The translations under genes and the position numbers were made by a program. This document shows, piece by piece, positions 38,602 through 48,115 of a DNA stretch of 64,000 nt. The stretch is from the NCBI GenBank assembly GCA_039917615.1, contig JBDSJD010000008.1, positions 1-64,000 of the forward strand, in the 5' to 3' direction. A model generated the notes under the pieces. The model saw nothing but the letters and a program-made list of their open reading frames with translations. It made no database searches and was not told where the DNA came from. This DNA is from ZC4RG30 sp039917615 (GTDB lineage: Bacteria; Pseudomonadota; Gammaproteobacteria; Steroidobacterales; Steroidobacteraceae). Numbering within the stretch: position 1 is the stretch's first letter; each line of letters begins with the position of its first letter.

Positions 38602-39680
38602 TTCGCGGCAACCTGAATGGCCATGCCGTCTGTCAGTGGCGTCTTGCCCGCGAGGATTACGGTATCAGTGGCGGCGATGCCTTCCTGCACCTCTACAACC
38701 ATACCGTCATTGAAGCCGATCTTCAGTGGGCGCTTCTTCGCGCTGGTGCCATTGACCGTGTACGTGAATGCGTTGGCCTTTTCCATCACCAGTGCTGCGG
38801 TGGGGATCAGCATCACATTGTCGTGACGCTGCAGCGCCAATTGCACGCTGGCATACATGCCGGGACGCAGTTCCAGCTTCGGATTGGGGATCTCCAGTTC
38901 AACCAGCATGGTCTTGCTGCCTTCGTCCAGTGCATAGGCGAGTCGCGAGATCCTGCCTTCAAACCTGCGCTCACCGAGTCCTTCCACGCGGAAGCGTGCC
39001 GGCTGGCCCCTGGCTACCAGTGGCGCCTCGGCCTCTGGCACTGCCACCTGCACTCGCACCGTACTGAAGTCCATCAGCGTCAGGACGGCGGCGCTTTGTG
39101 CTGCGCTGCCGGAGGTGGCGGCAGGGATGAACGCGCCGACGTCGACGAAGCGTTTGGTCACAATGCCGGAAAACGGCGCGGTGATGCGGCTGAACGTCAT
39201 CAGGGTCTGGATGCGCGCCAGATTGGCCTTTGCAACTTCGTACTTGCCTTTGGCGCGATCCAGCTCCACTGGCATGACCAGGTCCGGCGCCTGCGTGACT
39301 GCCTGCTGCATACGCCCATATTCGGTCGTTGCGGCATCACTTTCGGCGCGATAGCGCGCCAGGTCAGCGCTGAGTTCCGGGGTTTCCAGAATCGCCAGCG
39401 TCGCGCCGGCCTTCACGCTGTCCCCCTTGTCCACGCTGATGGATTGCAGATATCCGGCCACCTTGGCGTACAGCACAACTTCCTGCAGGGGCTTGATGCT
39501 GCCCGGCAGCGATACCCAGCGTTGCACGCCACCCTTTACGGGTTGCGCGACCTGAACGGCAACCGCGACGCTCGGTTTCGGAGCCTGGGCGTGACAGATG
39601 CCGATCAAGATGAGGGGCGACAACAGCAGGCCCGTCAATGCGGTGCGGGAAGCCCGGAAAGACAATTTGTGGTTTGGCAT
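38598..39680 (-). CDS. RND efflux periplasmic adaptor (membrane fusion protein)
   Basis: The 360-residue HlyD/AcrA-type adaptor starts at the ATG 39680, which begins a signal sequence (TALTGLLLSPLILIGICHAQ). Lipoyl-type halves (LYAKVAGYLQSISVDKGDSV and ITAPFSGIVTKRFVDVGAFI) flank a coiled-coil hairpin; a beta-barrel and membrane-proximal domain follow. There is no Cys after a lipobox, so it is probably not a lipoprotein. It is the second gene of the permease-adaptor-outer-membrane operon, 38 bp after the permease. Confidence 0.93.
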   Translation of the reverse strand: MPNHKLSFRASRTALTGLLLSPLILIGICHAQAPKPSVAVAVQVAQPVKGGVQRWVSLPGSIKPLQEVVLYAKVAGYLQSISVDKGDSVKAGATLAILETPELSADLARYRAESDAATTEYGRMQQAVTQAPDLVMPVELDRAKGKYEVAKANLARIQTLMTFSRITAPFSGIVTKRFVDVGAFIPAATSGSAAQSAAVLTLMDFSTVRVQVAVPEAEAPLVARGQPARFRVEGLGERRFEGRISRLAYALDEGSKTMLVELEIPNPKLELRPGMYASVQLALQRHDNVMLIPTAALVMEKANAFTYTVNGTSAKKRPLKIGFNDGMVVEVQEGIAATDTVILAGKTPLTDGMAIQVAAK

Positions 39681-39718
39681 GACTGGTAGCGCTCGGTGTG
39701 TGTACTTCAGGTTGTCGT

Positions 39719-42700
39719 TCAGGACGCCGTGAGAGGTGAGGCATAGTGACCACTTTCTGGATCGTGCGGATCCAGCGAGCGTGAGCCGGTGCTGGCCCGG
39801 TTGCGGAGCAGCGAAAAGACGGCCGGCAGCACCCACAGCGTTGCAATGGTCGCGCCGAGCAGCCCGCCGATCACCGCGCGACCCAGCGGTGCGGTCTGCT
39901 CGCCGCTTTCACCCATGCCCAGCGCCATCGGCAGCATGCCGGCCATCATCGCAAGGCTCGTCATGAGAATTGGGCGCAGTCGGCTCTGCGCGCCGTCAGC
40001 GGCGGCATCCCTCGCGCTCATGCCGCCGATGCGGCTGCGTTCGGCAAAGGTGACCAGCAGGATGGCATTGGCCACAGCCACACCAATGGCCATGATCGCC
40101 CCGATGAAGGACTGCACATTGAGAGTCGTGCCCGTCACCCACAGCGCCAATGCAACACCAGCGATGACCGCCGGTGCCGAAGAAATGACGATCAGCGCCA
40201 GCCGCAGAGACTGGAAATTGGCAGCCAACAACAGGAAGATCACGATGATGGCGAGGTACAGGCCATCGCGCAGACCACCGAGCATCTGGTTCATCGGTGT
40301 GACCTGACCGCGCAGGTCCACGCTCACGCCCGTCGGTGTCTCACCGAGTTCGGCGAGGGCCGCGGTAACATCTTTTGCGACACTACCCAGGTCGCCGCCT
40401 TCGATATTCGCCGTCACCGACACCATCCGCTGCATGTTGTAGCGTTCGTACTGACCCACGGCCGTGCCGGTGGATATTTTGGCAACGGAGCGCAACGGAA
40501 TGGAGGTGTTGCCGCGTGCGGCGATCGGCAGATTACCCAGTTCCTCGAGTGAGTTCATGCTTGCCTTGGGAATCTGGACCTGTATCTGGTATGCCACGCC
40601 GCTGCCTGCATCAGCCCAGTAGATCGGCGTTGTAAAGCGGCTGGAAGCCGTCGCGGCAGTGAGTGAACGTGCCACATCAGCAGTCTTGACGCCCATCAGG
40701 CCAGCGCGTTCGCGATCCATGTCCACTTTCACCGTGGGATAGTCCAGCGACTGCCCGAACTGCAGATCGCGCAGCGCAGGAATGCCCGCAAGCTTGTCGC
40801 GGATCTTTTCGGCAAATGCGCGACTGGCCGGGAGGCTGGAGCCGCTCACCGCGACTTCAATGGGCGTATTGGCGCCAAAGCTCATGACGCGACTGATGAT
40901 GTCGGCCGGCTCGAAGGAGATCGCGACGTCCGGCAGTTCCTCCCGAAACTGTTTGCGCAACGTCTCGCGCAGCGCGCTCATGTTGACGTGAGCGCCGTCC
41001 TTCATCTGCACCTGCAGAATGCCTTCTTCCGGTCCGCCGTTCCACTGGTACACAAGGTTGATCGGGTAATTGGGCGCATGAACGCCCACGAAAGCCAGCG
41101 TGATGGCCACGTTCTGTGGCCCTGCAGCTGCCTTGATCGACTCGAGCACCCGCTGCGCAGTGGCTTCGGTCTTCTCGACGTTGGTGCCGGCCGGCCCGCG
41201 AATGCGCAGCTGCAGTTGTCCGGCGTCGGATTTTGGGAAGATCTCCGTGCCAAGGCGGCCACCGATGAGTGCAACGGCGAGCCCAGTGACGATCAGGTAA
41301 GCCAGCACGGTTACCAAGCGGTTATTCAGCGTGGGCAGCAGGCTGCGCAGGTATCGTTTGCGAAAACGGTTGAAGGCCGACGTGGTGTGTTCAGCAGTGG
41401 CGAACTCCTGCTGGCGATGGCTGCGGATCAGCCACGTTGAAATCACCGGTACGAAGGTGTTGGCGAACAGATACGCCGCCACCATCGAGAACCCAACGGC
41501 CAGCGCCAGCGGCACAAACAGCGCCTTGCCCGCTCCTTCCATGAACAATGAGGGAATGAACACTGCCAGCACGCACAGCATGGAGATGAACAGCGGCAAG
41601 GCAACCTCGCGGCCGGCGTCCGCCACGGCGAGCGCAACACGCTTGTGATTCGCCAGATGCGTATGAATGTTTTCGACCGTGACGGTCGACATGTCCACCA
41701 GGATGCCAACGGCCAGCGCGAGACCGCCCAGCGTCATGAGGTTGATGGTCTGCCCGGTGAGCCACAGGGCCAGCGTCGCGCCCATCAATGAAAGAGGAAT
41801 GTTGATGACCACCACCAGCGCGCTGCGCCAGTCGCGCAGGAACAGCAGCACCATGAGGCCCGACAGCAGCGCGCCCAATGCGCCTTCCAGCGTCAGGCTG
41901 GCGATGGCCCGCGTGACAAAGGGTGACTGGTCGAACTCGTAGCTGACAGTGATGCCATCTGGCACGGCCGCCTGGAACTTGGCCATATTCTGCTTGACCA
42001 GATTCACCACCGTCAGAGTCGAGGCATCCGCGCGCTTGGTAACGGGCACATACACCGTGCGCCGGCCGTTGATGTTCGCGTAGCTGGTGACGATGTCCGA
42101 CGCATCCGCGATGGTGGCGACATCGCGCACAAACACGGCAGGGAAAACGCCGGTACGTAGCGGTACGCCACCCAGATCCTGGATGTTCTGCACCACTGAA
42201 TTGAGCGGCACGATGGGGTATGAATCGCCCAGAGTCATGTTTCCGGACGGACTGATGGTGTTGGCCGATGCGATGGCACTGACGATATCGTCGGGCGAGA
42301 TGTTATAAGCGCGCAGCTTGTCCGGCTTCACGTTCAGCACGATGGTGCGCGCACTGCCGCCAAAGGGCGGTGGTGCGGAGACACCGGGCAGCGTGGCAAA
42401 CAGTGGTCGCACCTTGTTGAGCGCTGCGTCCTGCATCTCGCCAACACTGCGCGACTCACTGGTGAAGACCAGGTTCCCCACCGGTACGCTACCGGCATCG
42501 AAGCGCGTGACAAACGGCGCCACCGTGCCGGTGGGCATGAAGGCGCGGGCGCGGTTTACGTAGGAAACCGTTTCCGCCATCGCCTGGTTCATGTCCGTGC
42601 CGGGATAGAACTGCAGTTTTATCAGCGCTGCGCCCTGGATCGACTTGGACTCAACGTGTTCGATGCCGGTGATGTAGAGGAAATGATACTCGTAGTAGTA

Positions 42701-42892
42701 GGTGAGGTAACCTTCCATCTGTGCCGGATCCATGCCGCCGTAGGGCTGGGCAACGTATATGGTGGGTACGCCCAGCGTCGGGAAGATGTCACGCGCCATT
42801 TTCTGCAGCGCCATGGCTGACGCAAGCACCACTGCAATGATGAGCACGATGACCGTCAGCGGCCGACGCATCGACATTTCTACAAGGCGCAT
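39719..42892 (-). CDS. RND efflux permease with variant proton relay
   Basis: The 1057-residue inner-membrane pump has the duplicated architecture of AcrB-like proteins: TM1, large periplasmic loop, TM2-6, TM7, second loop, TM8-12. In TM4 the AcrB pair Asp407-Asp408 corresponds to D400-M401 here (VGILVDMSTVTVENIH), and in TM10 the position of AcrB Lys940 is Ala (GVAVANAILLV). It is therefore a full-length RND pump outside the classical HAE-1 drug-pump signature; substrates cannot be predicted. The operon has its own outer-membrane factor but no adjacent regulator. Confidence 0.93.
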   Translation of the reverse strand: MRLVEMSMRRPLTVIVLIIAVVLASAMALQKMARDIFPTLGVPTIYVAQPYGGMDPAQMEGYLTYYYEYHFLYITGIEHVESKSIQGAALIKLQFYPGTDMNQAMAETVSYVNRARAFMPTGTVAPFVTRFDAGSVPVGNLVFTSESRSVGEMQDAALNKVRPLFATLPGVSAPPPFGGSARTIVLNVKPDKLRAYNISPDDIVSAIASANTISPSGNMTLGDSYPIVPLNSVVQNIQDLGGVPLRTGVFPAVFVRDVATIADASDIVTSYANINGRRTVYVPVTKRADASTLTVVNLVKQNMAKFQAAVPDGITVSYEFDQSPFVTRAIASLTLEGALGALLSGLMVLLFLRDWRSALVVVINIPLSLMGATLALWLTGQTINLMTLGGLALAVGILVDMSTVTVENIHTHLANHKRVALAVADAGREVALPLFISMLCVLAVFIPSLFMEGAGKALFVPLALAVGFSMVAAYLFANTFVPVISTWLIRSHRQQEFATAEHTTSAFNRFRKRYLRSLLPTLNNRLVTVLAYLIVTGLAVALIGGRLGTEIFPKSDAGQLQLRIRGPAGTNVEKTEATAQRVLESIKAAAGPQNVAITLAFVGVHAPNYPINLVYQWNGGPEEGILQVQMKDGAHVNMSALRETLRKQFREELPDVAISFEPADIISRVMSFGANTPIEVAVSGSSLPASRAFAEKIRDKLAGIPALRDLQFGQSLDYPTVKVDMDRERAGLMGVKTADVARSLTAATASSRFTTPIYWADAGSGVAYQIQVQIPKASMNSLEELGNLPIAARGNTSIPLRSVAKISTGTAVGQYERYNMQRMVSVTANIEGGDLGSVAKDVTAALAELGETPTGVSVDLRGQVTPMNQMLGGLRDGLYLAIIVIFLLLAANFQSLRLALIVISSAPAVIAGVALALWVTGTTLNVQSFIGAIMAIGVAVANAILLVTFAERSRIGGMSARDAAADGAQSRLRPILMTSLAMMAGMLPMALGMGESGEQTAPLGRAVIGGLLGATIATLWVLPAVFSLLRNRASTGSRSLDPHDPESGHYASPLTAS

Positions 42893-42965
42893 TAAGGATC
42901 CTCAAACTCGATGCGGGACTTTCGTCCTGCAATTGGACATCTTAGTGCGTGACTACCGGCTATAC

Positions 42966-42981
42966 ATGACAGAACGGTCAT
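42966..42981. promoter_or_regulatory. Inverted repeat upstream of the RND operon
   Basis: ATGAC and GTCAT flank a 6-nt centre (42966-42981), 74 bp before the permease start. Spacing and size suit a TetR-type operator, but no regulator gene adjoins it. The rest of the 198-bp gap between pstB and the permease shows no gene. Confidence 0.3.
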
Positions 42982-43090
42982 CTGGCTCATGTATGCGCAG
43001 GGATATTGGCTAGTGGCGAACTGCCGGGAATCCCCTGGTACGCAACCCCGGGGGAACCAGCGGGCAGCTTCGGCACCGGTGGGCCGCAAC

Positions 43091-43933
43091 CTAACCGAAC
43101 CGCCCCGTGATGTAGTCCTCCGTCAGCTTATGCCGCGGATTGGTGAAGATCCGGTCGGTCTCGCCGACTTCGATGAGATCGCCGAGATGAAAGTACGCGG
43201 TGCGTTGTGAAACGCGCGCGGCCTGCTGCATGGAGTGGGTAACGATCACGATGGCGTAGCTGGCGCGCAGTTCGTCGATCAGGTCTTCGATGCGCGCCGT
43301 GGCAATGGGATCAAGCGCCGAACATGGCTCGTCCATCAGGATTACTTCGGGATTCACCGCGATCGTGCGCGCGATGCACAGTCGCTGCTGCTGGCCGCCG
43401 GACAAGCCCGTCCCCGGGCTGTTGAGACGGTCTTTCACCTCATCCCAAAGCCCCGCCCGGCGCAGACTGGTGGTGACGATTTCATCCAGTTCGACGCGAT
43501 CGGCTGCCAGCCCGTGGATGCGTGGACCATAGGCAACGTTTTCGTAGATGGTCTTCGGAAATGGGTTCGGCTTCTGGAACACCATGCCGATGCGCGCCCG
43601 CAGCTGCACCACGTCCCGGCGCTTGTCGTAGATGTCCGTGTCTTCCATGACGATTCGGCCGGTGACGCGCGCGCCCTCGATCGTATCGTTCATGCGATTG
43701 AAACAGCGCAGAAAGGTCGACTTGCCGCAACCCGACGGGCCGATCATTGCCAGCACCTGGTTGCGCGCGATATCGATATTCACGTTGTGGATCGCGCGCT
43801 TCTCGCCGTAGTAGACATCCACTTCCCGGGCGCAGATCAGCGGGTCGTCGACCAGCACACTGCCAACTGTCTTGCACTCCGCGCCCACGGGGAGCATGGG
43901 GGTGGTGCGCAGTTCTATCGGTTCAGCGGACAT
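43091..43933 (-). CDS. pstB: Phosphate ABC transporter ATP-binding protein
   Basis: The 280-residue ATPase powers high-affinity phosphate uptake. Walker A is GPSGCGKST, the signature is LSGGQQQRLCIARTIA, Walker B is VILMDEPCSALDP, and the switch His lies in VIVTHSMQQA. An N-terminal extension of about 25 residues precedes the usual start of the domain. It is last in pstS-porin-pstC-pstA-pstB; phoU is not adjacent here but lies 7 kb away. Confidence 0.97.
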   Translation of the reverse strand: MSAEPIELRTTPMLPVGAECKTVGSVLVDDPLICAREVDVYYGEKRAIHNVNIDIARNQVLAMIGPSGCGKSTFLRCFNRMNDTIEGARVTGRIVMEDTDIYDKRRDVVQLRARIGMVFQKPNPFPKTIYENVAYGPRIHGLAADRVELDEIVTTSLRRAGLWDEVKDRLNSPGTGLSGGQQQRLCIARTIAVNPEVILMDEPCSALDPIATARIEDLIDELRASYAIVIVTHSMQQAARVSQRTAYFHLGDLIEVGETDRIFTNPRHKLTEDYITGRFG

Positions 43934-43950
43934 GCGTGAGGACTCCTGGG

Positions 43951-45243
43951 CTACCAGCGGCGCTCGTATCGATTGCGCAGTATGACGGCGGTTGCATTCA
44001 TGACGACAAGGAACACCAGCAGCACGATGATTGCGGCTGAAGTCCGCTCGAGAAAGGCCCGTTCCGGAAGGTCGGCCCAGAGGTAGATCTGCACGGGCAG
44101 CACAGTGGCGGGATCCGTCAGGGAGCCCGGCACTTCGACGATGAATGCCACCATGCCGATCAACAGCAAGGGCGCGGTCTCCCCCAGCGCACGAGCCATG
44201 CCGATGATGGTGCCCGTCAGCACCCCCGGCATTGCCAGCGGCAACACATGATGCCCGACCATCTGCAGCTTTGATGCGCCCATGCCGAGCGCAGCTTCAC
44301 GAATCGAGGGAGGAACGGCTTTAAACGCTGCACGGCCAGCGATGATGATGGTAGGCAGAGTCAGCAGAGTCAGCACGAATCCACCGACCAGCGGCGCCGA
44401 ACGGGGCATGCCGAAAATATTCAGGAACATCGCGAGGCCCAGCAGGCCGAACACGATGGAAGGGACCGCCGCAAGGTTGTTGACATTGACTTCGATCAGG
44501 TCGGTCCAGAAATTGCGGGGCGCGAACTCTTCCAGGTAAATCGCCGCCGCCACGCCAATGGGAAACGACAACAGCAGGGTTACCGCCAAGGTATATATCG
44601 TGCCCACGACGGCACCCCATACGCCGGCCTGTTCCGGTTCCCGTGAATCGCTGCCGGTAAAGAAGTGCGAGTTGAACGACAGTGCGAGCTGCCCATTGGA
44701 CTGCAATGTGTCGATCCAGCCAATCTGTTCATCGTTGAGAGCACGGGTTGCCTCGGGAATGTCCCGATCGATCCTGCCTTTCAGCAATTGATCGACATTG
44801 GCAGATGCCAGGAACGACACGCGTTGCCGCTGACCGATCAGCCTGGGATCATTCTCGACCTGGTGCTGCAGGTCGAACGATGCGGAACTGCTGGTAAGGT
44901 CATAGAGCGCACGCGTCCGTTCCCGTCCTTCCACACCTGGAAACTGCGCGCGCAATGAGGCGCGCACCAGCGCTATGTAATTGGCGGTTGCCAGGGTCTC
45001 CGCGGTGCGCGTTCCTTCGGGATCGATGATCGCCGGATCGTAAAAGATATCGAGCGTGATGCGAGCCTGACGAAACGCCGAATAGCCCTGCGAGAACAGC
45101 GTGCCGAACAGAAACAGCACGAATGCCATACCAATCAGCACGGAACCCAACCCATAGGCACGGAAACGTTGCTCCGCCCAGTAGCGGCGACGCAGGCTCT
45201 TTTCCACCAGTGCGCGGGTTTCGGTGGCGGAGCGGCTACTCAT
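43951..45243 (-). CDS. pstA: Phosphate ABC transporter permease PstA
   Basis: The 430-residue permease is longer than E. coli PstA (296). After TM1 a periplasmic insert of about 150 residues precedes the core membrane domain. Core landmarks: VGTIYTLAVTLLLSFPIGVA, LEEFAPRNFW and the EAA-type loop REAALGMGASKLQMVGHHVL that contacts PstB. The start overlaps the pstC stop by 8 bp. Confidence 0.95.
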   Translation of the reverse strand: MSSRSATETRALVEKSLRRRYWAEQRFRAYGLGSVLIGMAFVLFLFGTLFSQGYSAFRQARITLDIFYDPAIIDPEGTRTAETLATANYIALVRASLRAQFPGVEGRERTRALYDLTSSSASFDLQHQVENDPRLIGQRQRVSFLASANVDQLLKGRIDRDIPEATRALNDEQIGWIDTLQSNGQLALSFNSHFFTGSDSREPEQAGVWGAVVGTIYTLAVTLLLSFPIGVAAAIYLEEFAPRNFWTDLIEVNVNNLAAVPSIVFGLLGLAMFLNIFGMPRSAPLVGGFVLTLLTLPTIIIAGRAAFKAVPPSIREAALGMGASKLQMVGHHVLPLAMPGVLTGTIIGMARALGETAPLLLIGMVAFIVEVPGSLTDPATVLPVQIYLWADLPERAFLERTSAAIIVLLVFLVVMNATAVILRNRYERRW

Positions 45244-46621
45244 ACTGCTCCCGGTACTTGCGGACTATGAACAGCGCGAAGACGTTTAGCACCAAGGTCA
45301 CCAGGAACAGCACCAGGCCCAGCGCAAAGGCAGCCAGTGTCTTGGGGCTGTCGAATTCCTGGTCGCCGGTCAGCAGCGTCGCGATCTGCACGGTCACCGT
45401 GGTGACGGCCTCTAGCGGATTCCAGGTCATGTTCGCTGCAAGCCCGGCGGCCATGACCACGATCATGGTTTCGCCGATGGCGCGCGACGCGGCCAGCAGC
45501 ACACCACCGACTATTCCCGGCAGGGCCGCGCGCAATACCACCTGCTTGATGGTTTCGGAACGCGTGGCGCCCAGCGCGTAGGCGCCATCCCGCAGCGACT
45601 GCGGCACAGCCGAGATCATGTCATCGGACAGCGACGACACGAACGGAATGATCATGATTCCCATGACAAGGCCTGCAGCCAGCGCGCTCTCGGAAGCAAC
45701 GTCCAGGCCCATCTGTTCGCCGAAGGTACGCAATGCCGGACCGACGGTCAGGGCGGCAAAAAAACCGTACACAACAGTCGGGATGCCTGCCAGGACTTCT
45801 ATCAATGGCTTCGCCAGGGCGCGAAACCGGCGATTGGCGTATTCGGCAAGGTAGATGGCCGAAAACAGTCCGATAGGCACAGCTATCAGCAGCGCGATGC
45901 CCGAGATCATCATGGTGCCGAGAAACAAAGGTACCGCTCCGAAACTTCCAGAGGACCCGACCTGGTCGGCGCGTAACGCCGTCTGCGGACTCCATTCGAT
46001 TCCAAACAGGAATTCATGCACCGGCACGGAGCGGAAGAACAGCACCGATTCGTAAACCACGGAGAGGACAATTCCCAGCGTCACGAACACGGCGAGCGTG
46101 GAGCACGCGAGCAGCAGTTTTTCGCAGATGGACTCAACGGCATTGCGCGCGCGAAGCTCAGGCCGGATACGCGACCGTACCCAGAACACACCCAGCAGAC
46201 CCAGCGCAAGGATGGTTCCAGTGAGCGCGAGCGAGAATGTGGAGCGCAGCCGCCCGTAGGTGGCTGCGGCCATGCGCGCCGCCTCGCTGACACTCTGGGC
46301 CGGAACCGCGCCCGACGCGACATTGCGTACGTCGTTCATCAGCAATCCGAGGGAAGCGCTGTCGCGCGGCGCGGCTTCGCCCATGCCGCGGGTAACCAGG
46401 GAAGTAATGACGCTGTCCTGAAAGGACACCCAAAGAAGCAGCACGGCCAGACAGGGAAGAGCACACCAGAGCGCAGTCAGGAATCCATGGTAGCTGGGCA
46501 GGGAGTGCAGGCGGCGAATGCCGCGACCGCCGCCAACCAGGGCCAGAGAGCGGTACTTGCCGAGCCAGTAGCCCAGCACCCCCATTGCGGCGATCAACAA
46601 CAGCAATGCGCCAATAGACAT
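45236..46621 (-). CDS. pstC: Phosphate ABC transporter permease PstC
   Basis: The 461-residue permease also has an enlarged N-terminal part with extra membrane segments and a periplasmic loop before the core. Core blocks include FGAVPLFLGTMMISGIALLI, YLAEYANRRFRALAKPLIEV, VVYGFFAALTVGP and the coupling loop RDGAYALGATRSETIKQVVL. It is separated from the upstream porin gene by 133 bp containing a strong hairpin. Confidence 0.95.
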   Translation of the reverse strand: MSIGALLLLIAAMGVLGYWLGKYRSLALVGGGRGIRRLHSLPSYHGFLTALWCALPCLAVLLLWVSFQDSVITSLVTRGMGEAAPRDSASLGLLMNDVRNVASGAVPAQSVSEAARMAAATYGRLRSTFSLALTGTILALGLLGVFWVRSRIRPELRARNAVESICEKLLLACSTLAVFVTLGIVLSVVYESVLFFRSVPVHEFLFGIEWSPQTALRADQVGSSGSFGAVPLFLGTMMISGIALLIAVPIGLFSAIYLAEYANRRFRALAKPLIEVLAGIPTVVYGFFAALTVGPALRTFGEQMGLDVASESALAAGLVMGIMIIPFVSSLSDDMISAVPQSLRDGAYALGATRSETIKQVVLRAALPGIVGGVLLAASRAIGETMIVVMAAGLAANMTWNPLEAVTTVTVQIATLLTGDQEFDSPKTLAAFALGLVLFLVTLVLNVFALFIVRKYREQYE

Positions 46622-46703
46622 GTTAATCCGCGGTTGTCAGGACAGGGCCGGTGTGTTGGAGCCACCTTAGGCGGGCAAGTATACCTCGCCGATGTGGCAG
46701 TTC

Positions 46704-46733
46704 CCGGCGGCGGACAACTAAAGCCGCCGCCGG
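46704..46733. promoter_or_regulatory. G+C-rich hairpin between porin and pstC
   Basis: A perfect 10-bp inverted repeat (CCGGCGGCGG/CCGCCGCCGG) surrounds a 10-nt loop, 22 bp past the porin stop. It has no T tract, so it is more likely a 3' mRNA stabiliser or attenuator than a full terminator. It would let the binding protein and porin be made in excess over the permeases; this is inferred. Confidence 0.55.
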
Positions 46734-46754
46734 AAATGCCTTGCGGGCCGGCCT

Positions 46755-48083
46755 TTAGTACTTGAAGTTCAGATCAAGCTGCAACCGCTTGTAGTCGCGG
46801 TTGAAGGTGCCGGCAGGCACGCCCGTGCCGCTTGCCGCCACATCCATGTTCGTCTTGTTCAGGAAGTACGTTCCATTGAACGTCCAGCCCTTCGCGAAGG
46901 CATAACCGAACTTGAGAGTGGTGCCCTTGCCATCGGTGTTACCCGCGCCCCAGTCGGAATCGATGTATTCCCCGTAGAGCGAATCCTTTTCGACCTTGGC
47001 GTAGTAGAAGCCGATCTCCCAGGTGCGCGGATCCGACGCCTTGCCGTAGAGCACCCCCGTGCTATATGCCGTATCCATGCTGTTGATGGCCTTGTCGTTC
47101 TTCACGTAGTCCAAATACAGGGACAGCGGCCTGCCCGCGATCGCCGTGAAGTCATACTGCGCGAACACTTCCATCAGGTCGTAGTCGTTGGCGAGGCAGC
47201 CCGTGCCACCGCCAAAGCAGCCGGTGTTCTTCGTGGTGTTGCCGTTGGCGGCGACGTACACGGGCGCCCGGTTCTTGACGCTGTTGGCGTCGAAGTAGCC
47301 TGCGGCCAGCGTCAGGCGCCCGGGACCGATCATCGGCTTCCAGCCGAACTGGAATCCACCCATGGTCGATTCGCCCGCCCCGAACACAGTGGTGCCGACA
47401 GTGAACGAATTGCGCTCTTCAAGAATGTTGTAGAAGGAACTGGCGAAGAAATCGCCGTGCGTAAAGTTGACTGCGAGTCCCTCGGGATTCACATCACCGT
47501 CGAAGAACACGCTCTGGCCGGCTCGCACCCAGGGGTACTTCATTTTTCCAACAGTGAATTTCCAGTCGGCGTGCGGCTGCCACTCGGCATAGGCCAGGTC
47601 CGCAAAGATGGCCTTTCTGGAATTGCCGTTGGTCAACGTCTGGTTGGAGGAGCGCGAATCACCACCGTCGGTAAGGGTGCCACCGTATTCCGATGTGGAC
47701 AGACCGATCTCCACCTTGACCGTATCGTTCACCTTGGCCACGAAGCCCGCGCGCACCCGAATGCGATCACGGTTGCGGTCGGGCGCAAACTCCTGCTCGA
47801 TGTTCTCGTTGCGGTAGCGGAAGTCACCCTTCCAGGTGAAATTCGGCACCCAGCTGGGAACGTTGCTGCGGACCATCGCAATCTGGTCCGTCTGGCGATC
47901 ATTGGTGGACTCCAGCGTGTCGATGCGCTTCTGCAGCGCTTCGACTGCAGCTTTCAGCTCGCTGACCTGATCGGCGGCTGCACGGGCGGTCACCGGCGCA
48001 CCTGTTGCAAGGACCAGCACGCTGGCAAATGCCTTGGCCGGCGCGAACAGGGAAGCCGTACCATTCTTGGAAGATTTGTGCAT
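46755..48083 (-). CDS. Putative outer-membrane porin of the Pst operon
   Basis: The 442-residue product has a signal peptide (to about residue 36, TARAAA), a short coiled coil (QVSELKAAVEALQKRIDTLE) that would trimerise the periplasmic end, and then a predicted beta barrel with alternating aromatic strands, ending in DLNFKY with a terminal aromatic residue. It resembles the putative-porin family found with phosphate uptake genes in several proteobacteria. Its place between pstS and pstC suggests phosphate entry across the outer membrane, in the role of OprP/PhoE but without clear similarity to them. Confidence 0.8.
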   Translation of the reverse strand: MHKSSKNGTASLFAPAKAFASVLVLATGAPVTARAAADQVSELKAAVEALQKRIDTLESTNDRQTDQIAMVRSNVPSWVPNFTWKGDFRYRNENIEQEFAPDRNRDRIRVRAGFVAKVNDTVKVEIGLSTSEYGGTLTDGGDSRSSNQTLTNGNSRKAIFADLAYAEWQPHADWKFTVGKMKYPWVRAGQSVFFDGDVNPEGLAVNFTHGDFFASSFYNILEERNSFTVGTTVFGAGESTMGGFQFGWKPMIGPGRLTLAAGYFDANSVKNRAPVYVAANGNTTKNTGCFGGGTGCLANDYDLMEVFAQYDFTAIAGRPLSLYLDYVKNDKAINSMDTAYSTGVLYGKASDPRTWEIGFYYAKVEKDSLYGEYIDSDWGAGNTDGKGTTLKFGYAFAKGWTFNGTYFLNKTNMDVAASGTGVPAGTFNRDYKRLQLDLNFKY

Positions 48084-48115
48084 TTCTGAATCCTGTAGTT
48101 CGTTGGTGTACTGCG

